The notes beneath the pieces were generated by a model. It ran no database searches. It was not told where the DNA came from and saw nothing but the letters and a program-made list of their open reading frames with translations. Below, piece by piece: positions 45,401 through 52,175 of a stretch of 64,000 nucleotides of DNA. The stretch comes from Gigantopelta aegis (taxonomy: Eukaryota > Mollusca > Gastropoda > Neomphalida > Peltospiridae): the NCBI RefSeq assembly GCF_016097555.1, contig NC_054712.1, positions 57,428,681-57,492,680 on the forward strand, written 5' to 3'. Position numbers and translations under genes: made by a program. Each line of letters begins with the position of its first letter. The first letter of the stretch is position 1.

Positions 45401-46907
45401 AACATGTATGGTTTAGAAAACAAATTATTGGATACTGGATGTCAAACATTTGGTATCTGATAATCTTAGAGAGGAAATCTACATTTTTCCATTAGTTGCA
45501 AGGGATCTTTTATATGTACTATCCCACAGACAGGACAGCACACACCATGGTCTTTGACAAATTGTGGTGCACTAGTTGGAACAAGAAAAAACTTGAGTAG
45601 ATCTATCAAGGTGGTTCGATTCTGCAACACAAGTACCCGAGGCGAGCACTCAACCAACTGAGCTAAATTCTTCCCCCTACATATATGGTGACTGGTGATT
45701 TTATCTCAAAATCTAATACTGTACATATTTGAAGAGAGATAGGGGAATCTTTGTTTAATAACACCCCACAAAATTTTAATGTCCCATGTATACACTGTGT
45801 ACATGCAGGTATAATGACTGTTTAGTGTACAATGAATATCTGGACAAAGAGGGAATTTTTTTTAAAGACACCCCAGTACATATATATTATGACAGGGCTT
45901 CTAGAAATATTTTTTTAAATCCATTAGCAAGGGGATCCGTCATTTTTTAAATTTACTGACCACGATTAAAAATTAACTAGCCCTACTTTAAATTAAGTTA
46001 ATATAATTTTACTAAATAATAGTTATAATCAGATTACCTATAAAGAGGGAGATAGAGATTAAAAACACTAACACTGGGCACAGCTAGCTCTGGCACTCCC
46101 CAAATTCGCCAGTTGCGAATTTCAAAAACAATTGCCAAATTTTATTTTAATTCGGCGAAATAATTTCATGGAATAATTGATATTTTATTACAAAATAACT
46201 GGGTTTCTGCTATTTTTAAAGTTTAACAGATAATTTGGTGAAATTTTCTGCTAACCCAGAGCTAGCCTTGCATTGGGGGTTGGGGTGGGGGTCAGGATAT
46301 TCATATTTACAAAATAGACTTAACTGCAACATTTGAGTCTTCTTTTTTTTAAATAGCCGTTGGGCATGGTAATTGTAGTAATTTACTAGCCCAACACTGA
46401 ATATCACTAGCTGATTATGATACTGAGTATGTCAGTACTGTTAACTGTGCAAGCGTGACGTTTATTAGTATGTTACTGAGTACATCTTTTTAAAAAGGTG
46501 ATTTTTTGTCTAACACCCCAGCACCTGCTTATAGTTCTCTTACACAACATATACATGTATGCATAAATTATGCATTAATGGAGAATAACAGGAACCACAT
46601 ACACTGTTTAGATTACTTGTATTTTGTTTTTAACATATATTACTTATTTAAAAACCAGTGTTTTGGTGTGCAAATGGTCTGACCAAACTTTGTTCTTGCA
46701 AACATTACCCCCAGTGATATTGTCTGCATCTGTAATCTCGGTTATCTCTCCTGAGTCATTAACATGAACTTGGATGATTTCTGGTTGCTGTGAAGCACAT
46801 CCCTCATTCTTGTGACCCATGAAGACATTGATGTTGTTAAAGGCACCTTGACAATTTCCACAAATAAATGTGTCAAGTGGCATTGTCACAAAGCAATGTG
46901 TTGACAT
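16462..46907 (-). CDS. ZFAT: ZFAT-like zinc finger/AT-hook protein (15 coding exons)
   Basis: Nuclear DNA-binding regulator; vertebrate ZFAT controls transcription in haematopoietic and endothelial cells and has been tied to centromeric transcription. The joined exons give 1,356 codons (human about 1,243) with every phase consistent. Order: C2HC finger, acidic/polar segment, AT-hook [13 protein letters not shown]2HC finger, acidic linker, seven fingers, a long acidic Ser/Asn-rich linker, then ten fingers and a C-terminal region with [17 protein letters not shown] and [20 protein letters not shown]. Particularly ZFAT-like are [58 protein letters not shown] and the LLQQII motif. Start: ATG at 46907, with an in-frame TGA directly before it. 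Orthology is inferred from remembered human domain order; no alignment was run. Introns contain satellites, SINEs and MITEs, and several exon edges are tandem-duplicated. Confidence 0.93.
17055..17387. mobile_element. TTAA-flanked MITE, second copy
   Basis: Starts TTAAAGGGACATACCCTAGT and ends ACTAGGATCTGTCCCTTCG. The body matches 13106-13489 with several internal deletions. It lies in the last intron of the ZFAT-like gene. Confidence 0.75.
17506..17597 (-). CDS. ZFAT: ZFAT-like coding exon 14
   Basis: Acceptor TTATGTGTTTTAG, donor AGAG|GTAAAG, phase 1 to 0. Encodes [20 protein letters not shown], the counterpart of human ZFAT LDPTAVNILQQIIELGAE. A fold-back MITE begins only about 20 bp upstream of the acceptor, and a tRNA-head-like SINE remnant (about 17395-17490) abuts the donor side. 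Confidence 0.92.
17617..17771. mobile_element. Fold-back MITE next to exon 14
   Basis: The left arm ATTGTCTCTTATTTCTGTTA...GTTCATCAGGGTATGAA and the right arm TTCATACCC...GAACGTGAAAGAAATAACAG pair over almost the whole length, with an inner ATCATCTGCAAACT pair. A related copy lies at 38386-38536. Confidence 0.7.
18534..18615 (-). CDS. ZFAT: ZFAT-like coding exon 13
   Basis: Acceptor CTTCCTTTTAG, donor ATGG|GTAGGC, 82 nt, phase 0 to 1. Encodes [20 protein letters not shown] and VENTQQM, an acidic segment without fingers. Phases before and after fit exactly. Confidence 0.85.
18708..18835. repeat. (TG)n and purine-rich (GA)n tract
   Basis: TGTGTGTG followed by GAGAGA/GGGAGG repeats with CGCGCG. 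Intronic. Confidence 0.85.
19253..19589 (-). CDS. ZFAT: ZFAT-like coding exon 12, three fingers
   Basis: Acceptor TTTATTCTTCAG, donor GTACAG|GTACAG, phase 2 to 0. [38 protein letters not shown] and [20 protein letters not shown], then [16 protein letters not shown]. The layout matches the last fingers of human ZFAT. Strongly GC-rich. Confidence 0.95.
19600..19945. repeat. Tandem duplication of about 170 bp upstream of exon 12
   Basis: AATAAAATTATGAATCTTTG, TTATTACTGTGAAATACAAA and GGGATTGGGCAACTTTCAA occur twice, in 19635-19740 and 19799-19885, with poly-T/A starts. The acceptor of exon 12 lies at the left edge of the first copy. Confidence 0.85.
20131..20675 (-). repeat. SINE with internal 21-bp minisatellite
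   Basis: Minus-oriented tRNA-headed SINE (head at 20600-20672: GGACGTAGCCCAGTGGTAAA). Its tail motif CGGCTACTGGATGTCAAACA is expanded to about 14 copies of 21 bp (20131-20430). Because 21 is a multiple of 3, both strands stay open there (GYWMSNT or SSSRCLT), without being a gene. Confidence 0.9.
20718..20803 (-). pseudogene. Broken duplicate of the 3' edge of ZFAT-like exon 11
   Basis: About 80 bp matching the end of exon 11 with its donor (GACAA|GTAACT), shifted by 153 bp. One small deletion breaks the frame ([10 protein letters not shown] then off-frame), and there is no acceptor. The duplicated unit also carries part of the adjacent SINE head. Confidence 0.85.
20876..21155 (-). CDS. ZFAT: ZFAT-like coding exon 11, three fingers
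   Basis: Acceptor TTTTTTTAACAG, donor GACAA|GTAACT, phase 1 to 2. [20 protein letters not shown] (13 residues between Cys and His, as in human ZFAT), [40 protein letters not shown], and the opening FKCDK of the next. This is the block closest to human ZFAT. Its 3' edge plus donor is duplicated 153 bp downstream. Confidence 0.95.
21202..21455 (-). repeat. Second SINE type (GGCGCAGTGG head), minus orientation
   Basis: Shares CAGCTATCTGGGCTGTCTGT, CCAGGACAGTGAGTTAG and a decayed tRNA-like head with copies near 47.7 and 50.3 kb. A further decayed relative covers 21770-21950. Confidence 0.65.
21982..22097 (-). CDS. ZFAT: ZFAT-like coding exon 10
   Basis: Acceptor TTATATTTCAG, donor CTGG|GTAATG, phase 2 to 1. 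[20 protein letters not shown] completes the finger begun in exon 9 (C-x2-C-x12-H-x4-H). The linker [19 protein letters not shown] corresponds to the human ISEVLGRRVQLKGLIGK linker. Confidence 0.92.
23062..23281 (-). CDS. ZFAT: ZFAT-like coding exon 9, fingers
   Basis: Acceptor TTTTCTTTCAG, donor AACAG|GTACTT, phase 1 to 2. The linker GDKPF leads to [20 protein letters not shown] (C-x4-C variant, as in human ZFAT CPTDGC), then [20 protein letters not shown] and the start of [12 protein letters not shown] broken duplicate of its 5' edge sits 115 bp upstream. Confidence 0.93.
23367..23481 (-). pseudogene. Broken duplicate of the 5' edge of ZFAT-like exon 9
   Basis: Second copy of a 115-bp unit (first copy 23252-23366) holding the acceptor region and the first codons of exon 9 (TCAG|GAGACACACCTTTTGTGTG). 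It has lost bases within the Cys knuckle ([10 protein letters not shown]) and lacks the rest of the exon. Confidence 0.82.
23795..24055 (-). repeat. SINE, minus orientation, decayed
   Basis: Tail ATTGGATGTTAAACATTTGG, body AAGAAACCCGCTACATTTTT, head-like GGTGATTCGATCATGTGAC. Intronic (between exons 8 and 9). Confidence 0.7.
24420..24722 (-). repeat. Full-length tRNA-derived SINE
   Basis: Head at 24650-24722 (GATGTAGCCCAGTGGTAAAG; GGTTCGAGATCAATCC) and complete body, ending in GTTTAACGACACCAGTAGAG at the left. It lies 90 bp below the donor of exon 8. Confidence 0.85.
24811..25961 (-). CDS. ZFAT: ZFAT-like coding exon 8, long acidic linker
   Basis: Acceptor TTTATCTCCTGCAG, donor CACACAG|GTAATG, 1,151 nt, phase 2 to 1. 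Begins with finger [20 protein letters not shown]. Then comes about 300 residues of acidic Ser/Asn/Glu-rich linker with imperfect repeats around DSDKN and SSF/SASFE. It ends with [20 protein letters not shown] and HVRTHTG, matching human ZFAT where the second finger cluster begins. Codons become less GC-rich in the linker. Confidence 0.95.
26541..29734. repeat. 58-bp minisatellite A (55 units)
   Basis: Unit TGTAAATAACACTGTGTTTC, TGTGTGTTTTCTCAAGTACA, CACAATCATCTGACTACC. The TGTAAATAAC word occurs at 26545 and, in the last position, at 29735; the 3,190 bp between is exactly 55 x 58. The only variation noticed is CCTG versus CTTG. On the minus strand each unit contains TTATTTACAG|GTAGTC, a diverged copy of the exon 7 donor. 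Confidence 0.97.
29735..33919. repeat. 59-62 bp minisatellite B, related to A and to exon 7
   Basis: About 68 units: TGTAAATAACTCTGTGTTTC, TGATAGTGTTTTTCTCAGGT, ACATACAATCCTAACACTAC with variants GGTAGTGTTTCCCAGG and others. The first few units (29735-29880) are diverged and link it to array A. It contains a 1,921-bp higher-order duplication (about 29885-31805 repeated at 31806-33726). Its right end runs directly into exon 7. Confidence 0.97.
33920..34121 (-). CDS. ZFAT: ZFAT-like coding exon 7, 3' end lies in a minisatellite unit
   Basis: Acceptor TATTTGTCAG, phase 1 in, phase 2 out. Fingers [20 protein letters not shown] and [20 protein letters not shown]. The second finger's [15 protein letters not shown] portion and the donor ACAG|GTAGTG (33919-33918) belong to the first monomer of the 7.4-kb array that fills the next intron. 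Using this donor gives a perfect C-x2-C-x12-H-x3-H finger, and the split Arg codon joins exon 8 (RCFNCESKF) in frame, so the repeat monomer is genuinely exonic. Confidence 0.93.
34970..37305. repeat. 65-bp satellite with (TAA)n spacer
   Basis: About 35 units of ACAAAACTAGCTTAATACGA, CAGGTCCCTGCACCATCTAA, TAGCTGGGACATAATAATAA and TATAA. Unit length shifts by 3 or 6 bp through extra TAA. Variants at CCCTG/CCCCG and GACATA/GATATA are mixed. It fills most of the intron between exons 6 and 7. Confidence 0.97.
37525..37764 (-). CDS. ZFAT: ZFAT-like coding exon 6, three fingers
   Basis: Acceptor TTGTGTTACAG, donor AAAG|GTTAGT, phase 1 to 1. It completes a split finger ([13 protein letters not shown]), then encodes [20 protein letters not shown] and [20 protein letters not shown]. 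The [18 protein letters not shown] block closely tracks human ZFAT KKKYSDVKNLIKHIRDAH. Two broken copies of its 5' edge lie 121 bp and 308 bp upstream. Confidence 0.94.
37842..37885 (-). pseudogene. Broken duplicate of exon 6 5' edge (nearer copy)
   Basis: CTACAG|GTAATTTGTATGCACACATG then [17 protein letters not shown] codons, followed by off-frame sequence. It is 121 bp upstream of the true acceptor. Confidence 0.82.
38012..38072 (-). pseudogene. Broken duplicate of exon 6 5' edge (farther copy)
   Basis: Acceptor TTTTTTCTACAG and codons [18 protein letters not shown], better preserved than the nearer copy but truncated after about 20 codons with no donor. Confidence 0.85.
38386..38536. mobile_element. 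Fold-back MITE, second copy
   Basis: ATTGTCTGTTATTTTTTTTA...CGTTCATCATGGTATGAAC pairs with GTTCATACTGAGATGAACGT...AAATAACAGACAAT, loop AATGGGCAAAGCCGTTCTGA. It matches 17617-17771. The downstream homology (CTAATAATAA then TGAATGTAACAGAAATTTAA) is interrupted here by about 210 bp absent from the first copy. Confidence 0.72.
39308..39793 (-). CDS. ZFAT: ZFAT-like coding exon 5
   Basis: Acceptor CACTTGTAG, donor AAAG|GTAAGA, 486 nt, phase 1 to 1. The N-terminal part is very acidic ([20 protein letters not shown]). It ends with finger [20 protein letters not shown] and the first half of the next ([14 protein letters not shown]), which exon 6 completes. The GC-rich coding stretch stands out from the flanks. 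Confidence 0.93.
40040..40845. repeat. TGGA-rich satellite, left block
   Basis: GGATGGATGG runs with a higher-order unit GATTGGATATATGAATGGTA, GGATGAATGCATGGAATTAT. Ile/His/Pro/Ser-rich open frames on the minus strand are repeat artefacts. Intron between exons 4 and 5. Confidence 0.95.
41730..41931 (-). CDS. First coding exon, ZNF862/TTF-like N-terminus
   Basis: ATG then [16 protein letters not shown], a basic stretch [17 protein letters not shown] and [20 protein letters not shown], with donor GAAG|GTATGT at 41729. The pattern SFGF...F..WLKKYPWL.Y....GMFC is how ZNF862, KIAA1586 and related hAT-derived TTF-type zinc-finger proteins start, with the Cys residues on the next exon. No such next exon is visible in the window. 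The exon ends in phase 1, and ZFAT-like exon 5 accepts phase 1, so it could alternatively be a second first exon of that gene. 202 nt; codons are GC-richer than the flanks. It is either a nested gene fragment or an alternative first exon. Confidence 0.5.
41989..42014 (-). promoter_or_regulatory. TATA box and CRE of an intronic promoter
   Basis: On the minus strand a perfect CRE TGACGTCA (42014-42007) is followed 12 bp later by CCTATAAAATCC (TATAAAA 41995-41989). The ATG at 41931 is about 60 nt downstream, leaving room for a start site near 41960 and a short leader. Confidence 0.5.
42226..42344. mobile_element. Short MITE with 22-bp inverted repeats
   Basis: GGGATAACCCTACTGTGTTT at the left and AATACAGTAGGGTTATCCC at the right are near-perfect inverted repeats around about 75 bp. 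Confidence 0.65.
42388..42783. mobile_element. Possible MITE with CACATTTGTAAGAA ends
   Basis: CACATTTGTAGTAAGAATAA at the left and TTCTTACAAATGTG at the right are inverted. The interior holds two perfect CRE octamers (42430, 42645). Short termini make this tentative. Confidence 0.35.
42975..43325. repeat. TGGA-rich satellite, right block
   Basis: Same higher-order unit as 40040-40845 (GGATATATGAATGGTAGGAT), grading into degenerate GGATGGATGT repeats towards exon 4. Confidence 0.95.
43392..43523 (-). CDS. ZFAT: ZFAT-like coding exon 4, C2HC finger
   Basis: Acceptor CATGTTCAG, donor GAAG|GTACTG, phase 1 to 1. [21 protein letters not shown] is a finger with C-x2-C-x12-H-x-C, a shortened end shared with the second finger of human ZFAT (RQLRKHIC). 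An acidic linker ([16 protein letters not shown]) follows. Confidence 0.88.
43979..44071 (-). CDS. ZFAT: ZFAT-like coding exon 3, AT-hook
   Basis: 93 nt, acceptor AATTGTAG, donor AAAG|GTGTTT, phase 1 to 1. Encodes [17 protein letters not shown]: the GRP core flanked by basic residues is a classical minor-groove AT-hook. Human ZFAT has its single AT-hook (KRKRGRPKGST) in the corresponding position between its first two fingers. Confidence 0.9.
44818..45000 (+). repeat. Interspersed repeat shared with 4.5-4.7 kb, with poly-G and poly-C runs
   Basis: CTTAAGATTTATTACCAATA and TTTTTTATTCAGAATTATTG match 4618-4660. A run of about 20 G plus (GC)n at 44831-44860 and a C run at 44990-45008 replace the ends of the other copy. 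Confidence 0.6.
45045..45245 (-). CDS. ZFAT: ZFAT-like coding exon 2
   Basis: Acceptor TTTCAG, donor CTG|GTGGGT, phase 1 to 1. Encodes a polar, acidic segment ([40 protein letters not shown]) with no finger. High third-position GC against AT-rich flanks supports coding. A poly-C run (44989-45008) lies just 3' of the donor. Confidence 0.85.
45424..45672 (-). repeat. tRNA-derived SINE, minus orientation
   Basis: Head TTTAGCTCAGTTGGTTGAGT and GCAGAATCGAACCACC on the minus strand; body as in other copies. Intronic, between exons 1 and 2. Confidence 0.75.
46318..46412. repeat. Interspersed repeat shared with 11095-11190
   Basis: TTAACTGCAACATTTGA, GGGCATGGTAATTGTAGTAA and TTTACTAGCCCAACACTGA recur at 11095-11190. 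No family assigned. Confidence 0.6.
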
Positions 46908-46912
46908 TCAAC
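46709..46912 (-). CDS. ZFAT: ZFAT-like coding exon 1 (with 5 nt of 5' UTR)
   Basis: Acceptor ATATTTATAG before 46912 implies an upstream non-coding exon. The ATG at 46907 is preceded in frame by TGA. A second Met (46883) starts [17 protein letters not shown]. It holds a C2HC knuckle (C-x2-C-x12-H-x4-C) at the same place as the N-terminal finger of human ZFAT. The donor is GGG|GTAATG at 46708 and the exon ends in phase 1. Confidence 0.88.
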
Positions 46913-47504
46913 CTATAAATATTCAAAACAATTACATAATTAATTTATTATTGAATGCATATGCAGTTGAAACTCTCAGTTTGTAATAATTAAATCTCAT
47001 ATTTACAAGAGTAACATAACAGATTTTGGGAGGTATCTTAAACATATATGGCAATTACATAAAATGTATTACTGGTGTGAAAAAAATGCTAACTGTGTTA
47101 TGAGACCCTTGCAGCCCACAAAAATAGGAAGTAAAGCTGGTTATCATAACCGCTTAGCCGTAGTTACTCGACATGAAAAAAACATTGTTAAATTATGTCT
47201 AAAATAAAGTCTCACACTCTAGAGACATAATGTATGCAGACTGAAGCTTTAAAGGATAAAATTAATACACTGGATGACTTTCCTAATCAACACCCCCCCT
47301 CCCCACCCCAACAAATAAATGCGAAACCAAACAGTACGTGCAACTGGAGCTATATTTACGGAACTAAAACAAACTTTCTATAATTTTAACATATTTATAA
47401 CACTAAATGATTGTTAGACTTTTACCTTTCACCTTTCACTGACGCAAATATTTTTGTATGGACAATTTAATAACACAAATCATGAATACACATTTTTCAC
47501 TTGC

Positions 47505-47550
47505 GGCTAAAAAATGGCGGACAAGCTTTCTAAATTTATGACGTCACAGG
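47505..47550 (-). promoter_or_regulatory. ZFAT: Candidate promoter of the ZFAT-like gene
   Basis: A palindromic CRE TGACGTCA (47539-47546) and the YY1-type AAAATGGCGG (47511-47520) stand 26 bp apart, about 600 bp above the first coding exon, which needs an upstream non-coding exon. YY1 sites near start sites and CRE sites 50-100 bp upstream are usual in housekeeping promoters. No TATA box is seen. The same DNA could serve a divergent plus-strand transcript. Confidence 0.4.
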
Positions 47551-47654
47551 TAAACACTAGTTACTTCCCTTTACACATCGGTTACACACGAAAAAAAAAA
47601 ACCAACAGCAACAACAACAAAAACACAACACCTTGCTAAACTTCGGTGTAGGGG

Positions 47655-47850
47655 TTACGCAATTGGATTTAAGGCTCGTAGGTACTAGGTACCGGATCCG
47701 ACCCAGAACGAGTTTAACTATTACATCGAATTATCTCTTGCTAACTCACTGTCCTGGACAGAGATACCCCAGATAGCTGAGGTGCGCCCAGGACAGCGCG
47801 CTTGAACCTTAAGTTGATATAAACACGAAATAAAGCGTACTGTCTTGTGA
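47655..47850 (+). repeat. Second SINE type, decayed
   Basis: GGTAGGTACT-like head and CTAACTCACTGTCCTGGACA, CCCAGATAGCTGAGGTG, CGCTTGAACCTTAAGTTGAT match 50308-50515. Confidence 0.6.
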
Positions 47851-48169
47851 ATGTAGAACGTTTTGGGCACGCACGCCAGGACGTATCGGCTAAATATGTT
47901 GACAGATCAGACGTTTCGGCAAGAAAACATTTAAATTTAAAAAAAAGAGAGTAATAAATTCATTAATTGATTTATTAAATTGTAAACAAAACTATTTCAA
48001 AGTAAAAAAAAAAAAGAAAAAAGAGAAGTAATAATAAATAAAATAAATAAAGGAAAGTTTTGGCAGATCTTTTGTGGACGACTGACTGAATTGAGCGCGT
48101 TCAGTTGAGGTGAACACTTTCTAACGTTATGCCAGAGTATTTACACAAATAAATTGAACATTATAGTGT

Positions 48170-48300
48170 AAGGGTGGGACTTAGCCCAGTGGGAAAGCGC
48201 TTTCTCCATGCGCGGTCAGTGTAGGGTCGATCCCCGTCGGTGGCCTTTTTGGCCGAGCTATTTTTCATTCTAGCCAGCCTTTGCTTGGGAATATCGGTAT
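48170..48300 (+). repeat. 5'-truncated-body SINE fragment
   Basis: Head GACTTAGCCCAGTGGGAAAG and GTAGGGTCGATCCCCGTCGG, then only about 60 bp of body before an A run of about 30 (48310-48337). Confidence 0.7.
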
Positions 48301-48308
48301 GTTTCAGA

Positions 48309-48339
<31 letters not shown>

Positions 48340-48682
48340 CTTTGTCAATTTAAACAGTTTATTCAAGACAAAATAAAAAAAAGAGAAAAACAAGGAAAAA
48401 CAAAACAAAACCCATTTCCTCCAAAACAACAACAACAACCCCCTCCCCTACTTCTTGCTTTTCTTAACAATTCACCGAAATGTATCCTCAACAAACATAT
48501 TGTTAACATTATTAACATTATTAACAAAATATAGATTCATCCTGACAAAATATACTCTACCCTTTCATTGTTGAAATGTTAAAAAAGGAAGATTCTCTAG
48601 TTTAGATACATGCCTGTACATTCTGTAATGGAGGAGACAAAGAAGACTGGTTTCATTTTAATTTATCCTTGTACATGTATGG

Positions 48683-48985
48683 TGGAGGGACATAGCCCAG
48701 TGGTAAAGCGCTCGCCTGATGCGCGGTCGGTCTTGGGTCGATCCCAGTCGATGGGCCTTATTAGACTATTTCTCGTTCCAGTCAGTACACCCTGACTGGT
48801 ATATCAAAGCCCGTGGTATGTGCTATCCTGTCTATGTAATGGTGCATATGAAATATCTCATGCTACTAATGGAAAAATGTAACGGGTTTCCTCTTTAAGA
48901 CTATATGCCAGAATTACCAATGTATGACATCCATTAGCCGATGATTAATAAATTAATGTGCTCCAATGGTGTCGTTAAACAATAC
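48683..48985 (+). repeat. Full-length tRNA-derived SINE
   Basis: Head GACATAGCCCAGTGGTAAAG, TTGGGTCGATCCCAG; body intact; tail CCGATGATTAATAAATTAAT and GGTGTCGTTAAACAATAC. Confidence 0.85.
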
Positions 48986-49339
48986 TTTAAAGTTTGCACA
49001 TGGATGGTCAACATTCAGTGAATTCTGGGTTCAGCAGATTTGAAAATATGAATGTAAACCAATTAAAACCAATTCATTTATCCCGTAACCCATGTATGGA
49101 CGTAAAATTACTACTAGCATTACCCCCCATCAAAAAATAATAGTTATGTACCTGTTTAATAATTAATACTTTTTGTTACGTAATTATGTACTGCAAATTG
49201 ATTTTATAATTTGTATATTGCTGGTAGCCCTCCAAACGGTTTTTTGTTTCATGGCGACTGTATTTTTTATATTTAACACTCATTAGTATACGGATATTTG
49301 CCACAGTGAGTGAAAAGTGTAGGTCCAATAATATTATTA

Positions 49340-49712
49340 TTAAAGGGACATTCCTGAGTTTGCTGCACTTTTTAAGAAGTTATCGATTGACAAAGACTTT
49401 TTAACGATTGTAATTACATATCAAATATATTTCTCTGCATAAAATATTAGTGGCTGTATATTAAACGTGTTTCTGATCGTTCTAATATTTATACTAGGTT
49501 AAATTTCATTTTATTCCGAAACATAATGTTTTCGTACGTACACAATTATTTGAAGACAAAATCCAGTTGGGCTTCTTACAAATATTAAGACGACCAGAAA
49601 CACATTGAATATACAGACACTGATATTTTAAACCAGAAAATATATTTAATATGTAAGTTTAATCGTAGAAATATTTTATTAGTCGGAAACATTTTACAAT
49701 GCAGCAAAGTGA
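49340..49712. mobile_element. TTAA MITE (AAAGGGACATTCCTGAGTT family), 3' end decayed
   Basis: Begins TTAAAGGGACATTCCTGAGT; ends ATTTTACAATGCAGCAAA without the final inverted GGGACATT block. Related copies at 52477, 52709 and 62654. Confidence 0.7.
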
Positions 49713-50261
49713 AAAAAATGCGACGCCAAAAGCTGATCCAAATTTTATCTACAACGGAGAATGAACTAAATGAGAAAATAAGAGAGAAATGACAGGAAGA
49801 AATCGGAAAATCGACTTCCTCGTGGAAAAAAACAACGTTTGATGGCAGTCTACGAGCAAGATGGAGGGGACATTGACCACCTTTTCAAGTAAAACAAGTC
49901 GATACATTTTCACTTAGCTTTTGGCATTTTATGCATTTTTAACGTAAACATTTGAATCTGTTGCTATTTTAACAACATTTAACCCATGGGTCTATATTTT
50001 CACTGAACGTGGGAAATATCCATACGCAACATGTAGTAATGCGTGTGAAATATTAAAATTACAGAGCCCACACTTTTTAGATAATTCCAATTAGTCGCAT
50101 TTTAAAAATGCAATATTTTACCCAAAGGCCTAAAATGTTCACTTTAAATAGGTGGCAAGTATCCATATAGTAATGAGTGTGAAATATCAGTTACAGTCCC
50201 CACACATTTTAAATAATCTATATTCAGTTCGGTTATCTTTCTTTTTTCTTCTTCTTTTGGC

Positions 50262-50287
50262 GGGGGGGGGGGGGGGGGGGGGGGGGG
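50262..50287. repeat. Poly-G run
   Basis: About 26 G just before the SINE head at 50308; a G4-forming and error-prone homopolymer. Confidence 0.9.
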
Positions 50288-50307
50288 CACCCGATATAAT
50301 TTACGAT

Positions 50308-50515
50308 AACCGGCCTCGGTGGCGCAGTGGTTAAACCACCGGAGTACAGTCTGGTAGGTGTAAGGCCATTACACCCTCTTCTCTCTCACTAACCACTAAC
50401 CAACTAACCCACTGTCCTGGACAGACAGCACAAATAGCTGAGGTGTGTGTCCAGGAAAGCGTGCTTGACCCTAAATTGGATATAAGCACGAACATAAGTT
50501 GAAATAAATAAATAA
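50308..50515 (+). repeat. Second SINE type
   Basis: Head CCGGCCTCGGTGGCGCAGTG with GTCTGGTAGGTGTAAG, then CACTGTCCTGGACAGACAGC and ATATAAGCACGAACATAAGT. The head is tRNA-like but the B box is lost here. Confidence 0.75.
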
Positions 50516-51084
50516 TATTTGTTACGATGTCATAAGACCGTCACAGAAATATATACCTGACGTACTGAACGCTACTCGGTTTACTCGGCATCTTTATAGG
50601 CCCTAAGCAGAAGTTTACGTTTTGATATTCCCCAGCCATTTACACAAATATTATGTATCGGATCAATTAATTTGTAGTTATTTATTATAAATAAGTGTAA
50701 AGATAGGAAAATATGACACTAAACTACGATAATATCACTGGTTCCCGTTCCACGAACCGATCTTTGCCCTAAGATCTACTAATGCACTTAAGGTGATCGT
50801 AGCGTTTAAACGGGGCCTCGTTCGCGTTCGCAAGTTGAAATGAAACGACCAACCAGTGGAAAAGTTAAAAAAAAAGAAAAAGAAGAAAAAAAAGAATAAG
50901 AAAAATGGTAAACCAGCATTTGTGGCTAATAGGTAATAAAAAAACCTCAACGGTCACCTTAAAACGGCAATCACCTTTTTTATATGCCAAGAAATGTCAC
51001 GTGATTAGGGGCGTTCCCACAAAGATTCAACCAAACATAAACACTAAGTAACAAACCTAAACAAGCACCTTTAATCCCCCTACA

Positions 51085-51735
51085 AAGTTAGTTTGTTTTG
51101 TTTAACGCCACCACTAGAGCACATTGAATTATAAATCAAAGGCCGTGGCATGTGTTATCCTGTCTGTGGGATAAAGAAAGAAAGAAATGTTTTATTTAAC
51201 GACATACTCAACACAGTTTATTTACGGTTATATGGCGTCAGACATATGGTTAAGGACCACACAGATTTTGAGAGGAAACCCGCTGTCACCACTACATGGG
51301 CTACTCTTTCCGATTAGCAGCAAGGGATCTTTTATTTGCGCTTCCCACAGGCAGGATAGCACAAACCATGGCCTTTGTTGAACCAGTTATGGATCACTGG
51401 TCGGTGCAAGTCATTTACACCTACCCATTGAGCCTTGCGGTGCACTCACTCAGGGTTTGGAGTCGGTATCTGGATTAAAAATCCCATGCCTCGACTGGGA
51501 TCCGAACCCAGTACCTACCAGCCTGTAGACCGATGGCCTAACCACTACGCCACCGAGGCCGGTCTGTCTGTGGGATGGTACATATCAAAGATCCCTTGCT
51601 ACTAATGGAAAAAAAAATGTAGCGGGTTTCTTCTCAGAAACTGTTAAGAATTACTAAATATTTGATATTTAATAGCCGATAATTAATAAATCAGTATGCT
51701 CTAGTGGTGTTGTTAAACAAAATAAACAAACAAAG
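51085..51735. repeat. SINE inserted into another SINE
   Basis: The outer SINE is split between 51173 and 51563. The inner, minus-oriented SINE (51174-51562) has a tRNA-like head (GGCGTAGTGGTTAGGCC; GGGTTCGGATCCCAG) and the shared tail GTTAAATAAAACATTTC. CTGTCTGTGGGAT flanks it on both sides as a target duplication of about 13 bp. Confidence 0.82.
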
Positions 51736-51800
51736 ACAGGTTTGACAACATATAACACAGAAAACAGGCTTTGTAATTTTGGCCATTATTGTTTTATTTA

Positions 51801-52175
51801 CCGGCCTCAGTTGCGCAGTGGTTAAGCCATCGGACTACAGGCTGGTAGGTACTGGGTTCGGATCCCACTCGAGGCATGTGATTTTTAATCCAGATACCGA
51901 CTCCAAATCCTGAGTGTGTGCTCTGCAAGGCTCAGTGGATAGGAGTAAACCACTTGCACCGACCAGTGATCCATAACTGGTTCAACAAAGGCCATGGTTT
52001 GTGCTATTCTGCCTGTGGGAAGCGCAAATAAAAGACCCCTTGCTGCCTATGGTAAAAGAGTAGCCTATGTGGCGATAGCGGGTTTCCTCGAAAAAACCCA
52101 GTGTCAGAATGACCATAGCCGATAAGTTAAAAATCAATGTGCTCTAGTGGCGTCGTTAAATAAAACAAACTTTAC
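51801..52175 (+). repeat. SINE of the GGCGCAGTGG-head type, full length
   Basis: CCGGCCTCAGTTGCGCAGTG (A box), ACTGGGTTCGGATCCCACTC (B box), body with GACCAGTGATCCATAACTGG and GGAAGCGCAAATAAAAGA, tail GTCGTTAAATAAAACAAAC. The head and body combination matches the inner element at 51174-51562. Confidence 0.85.
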
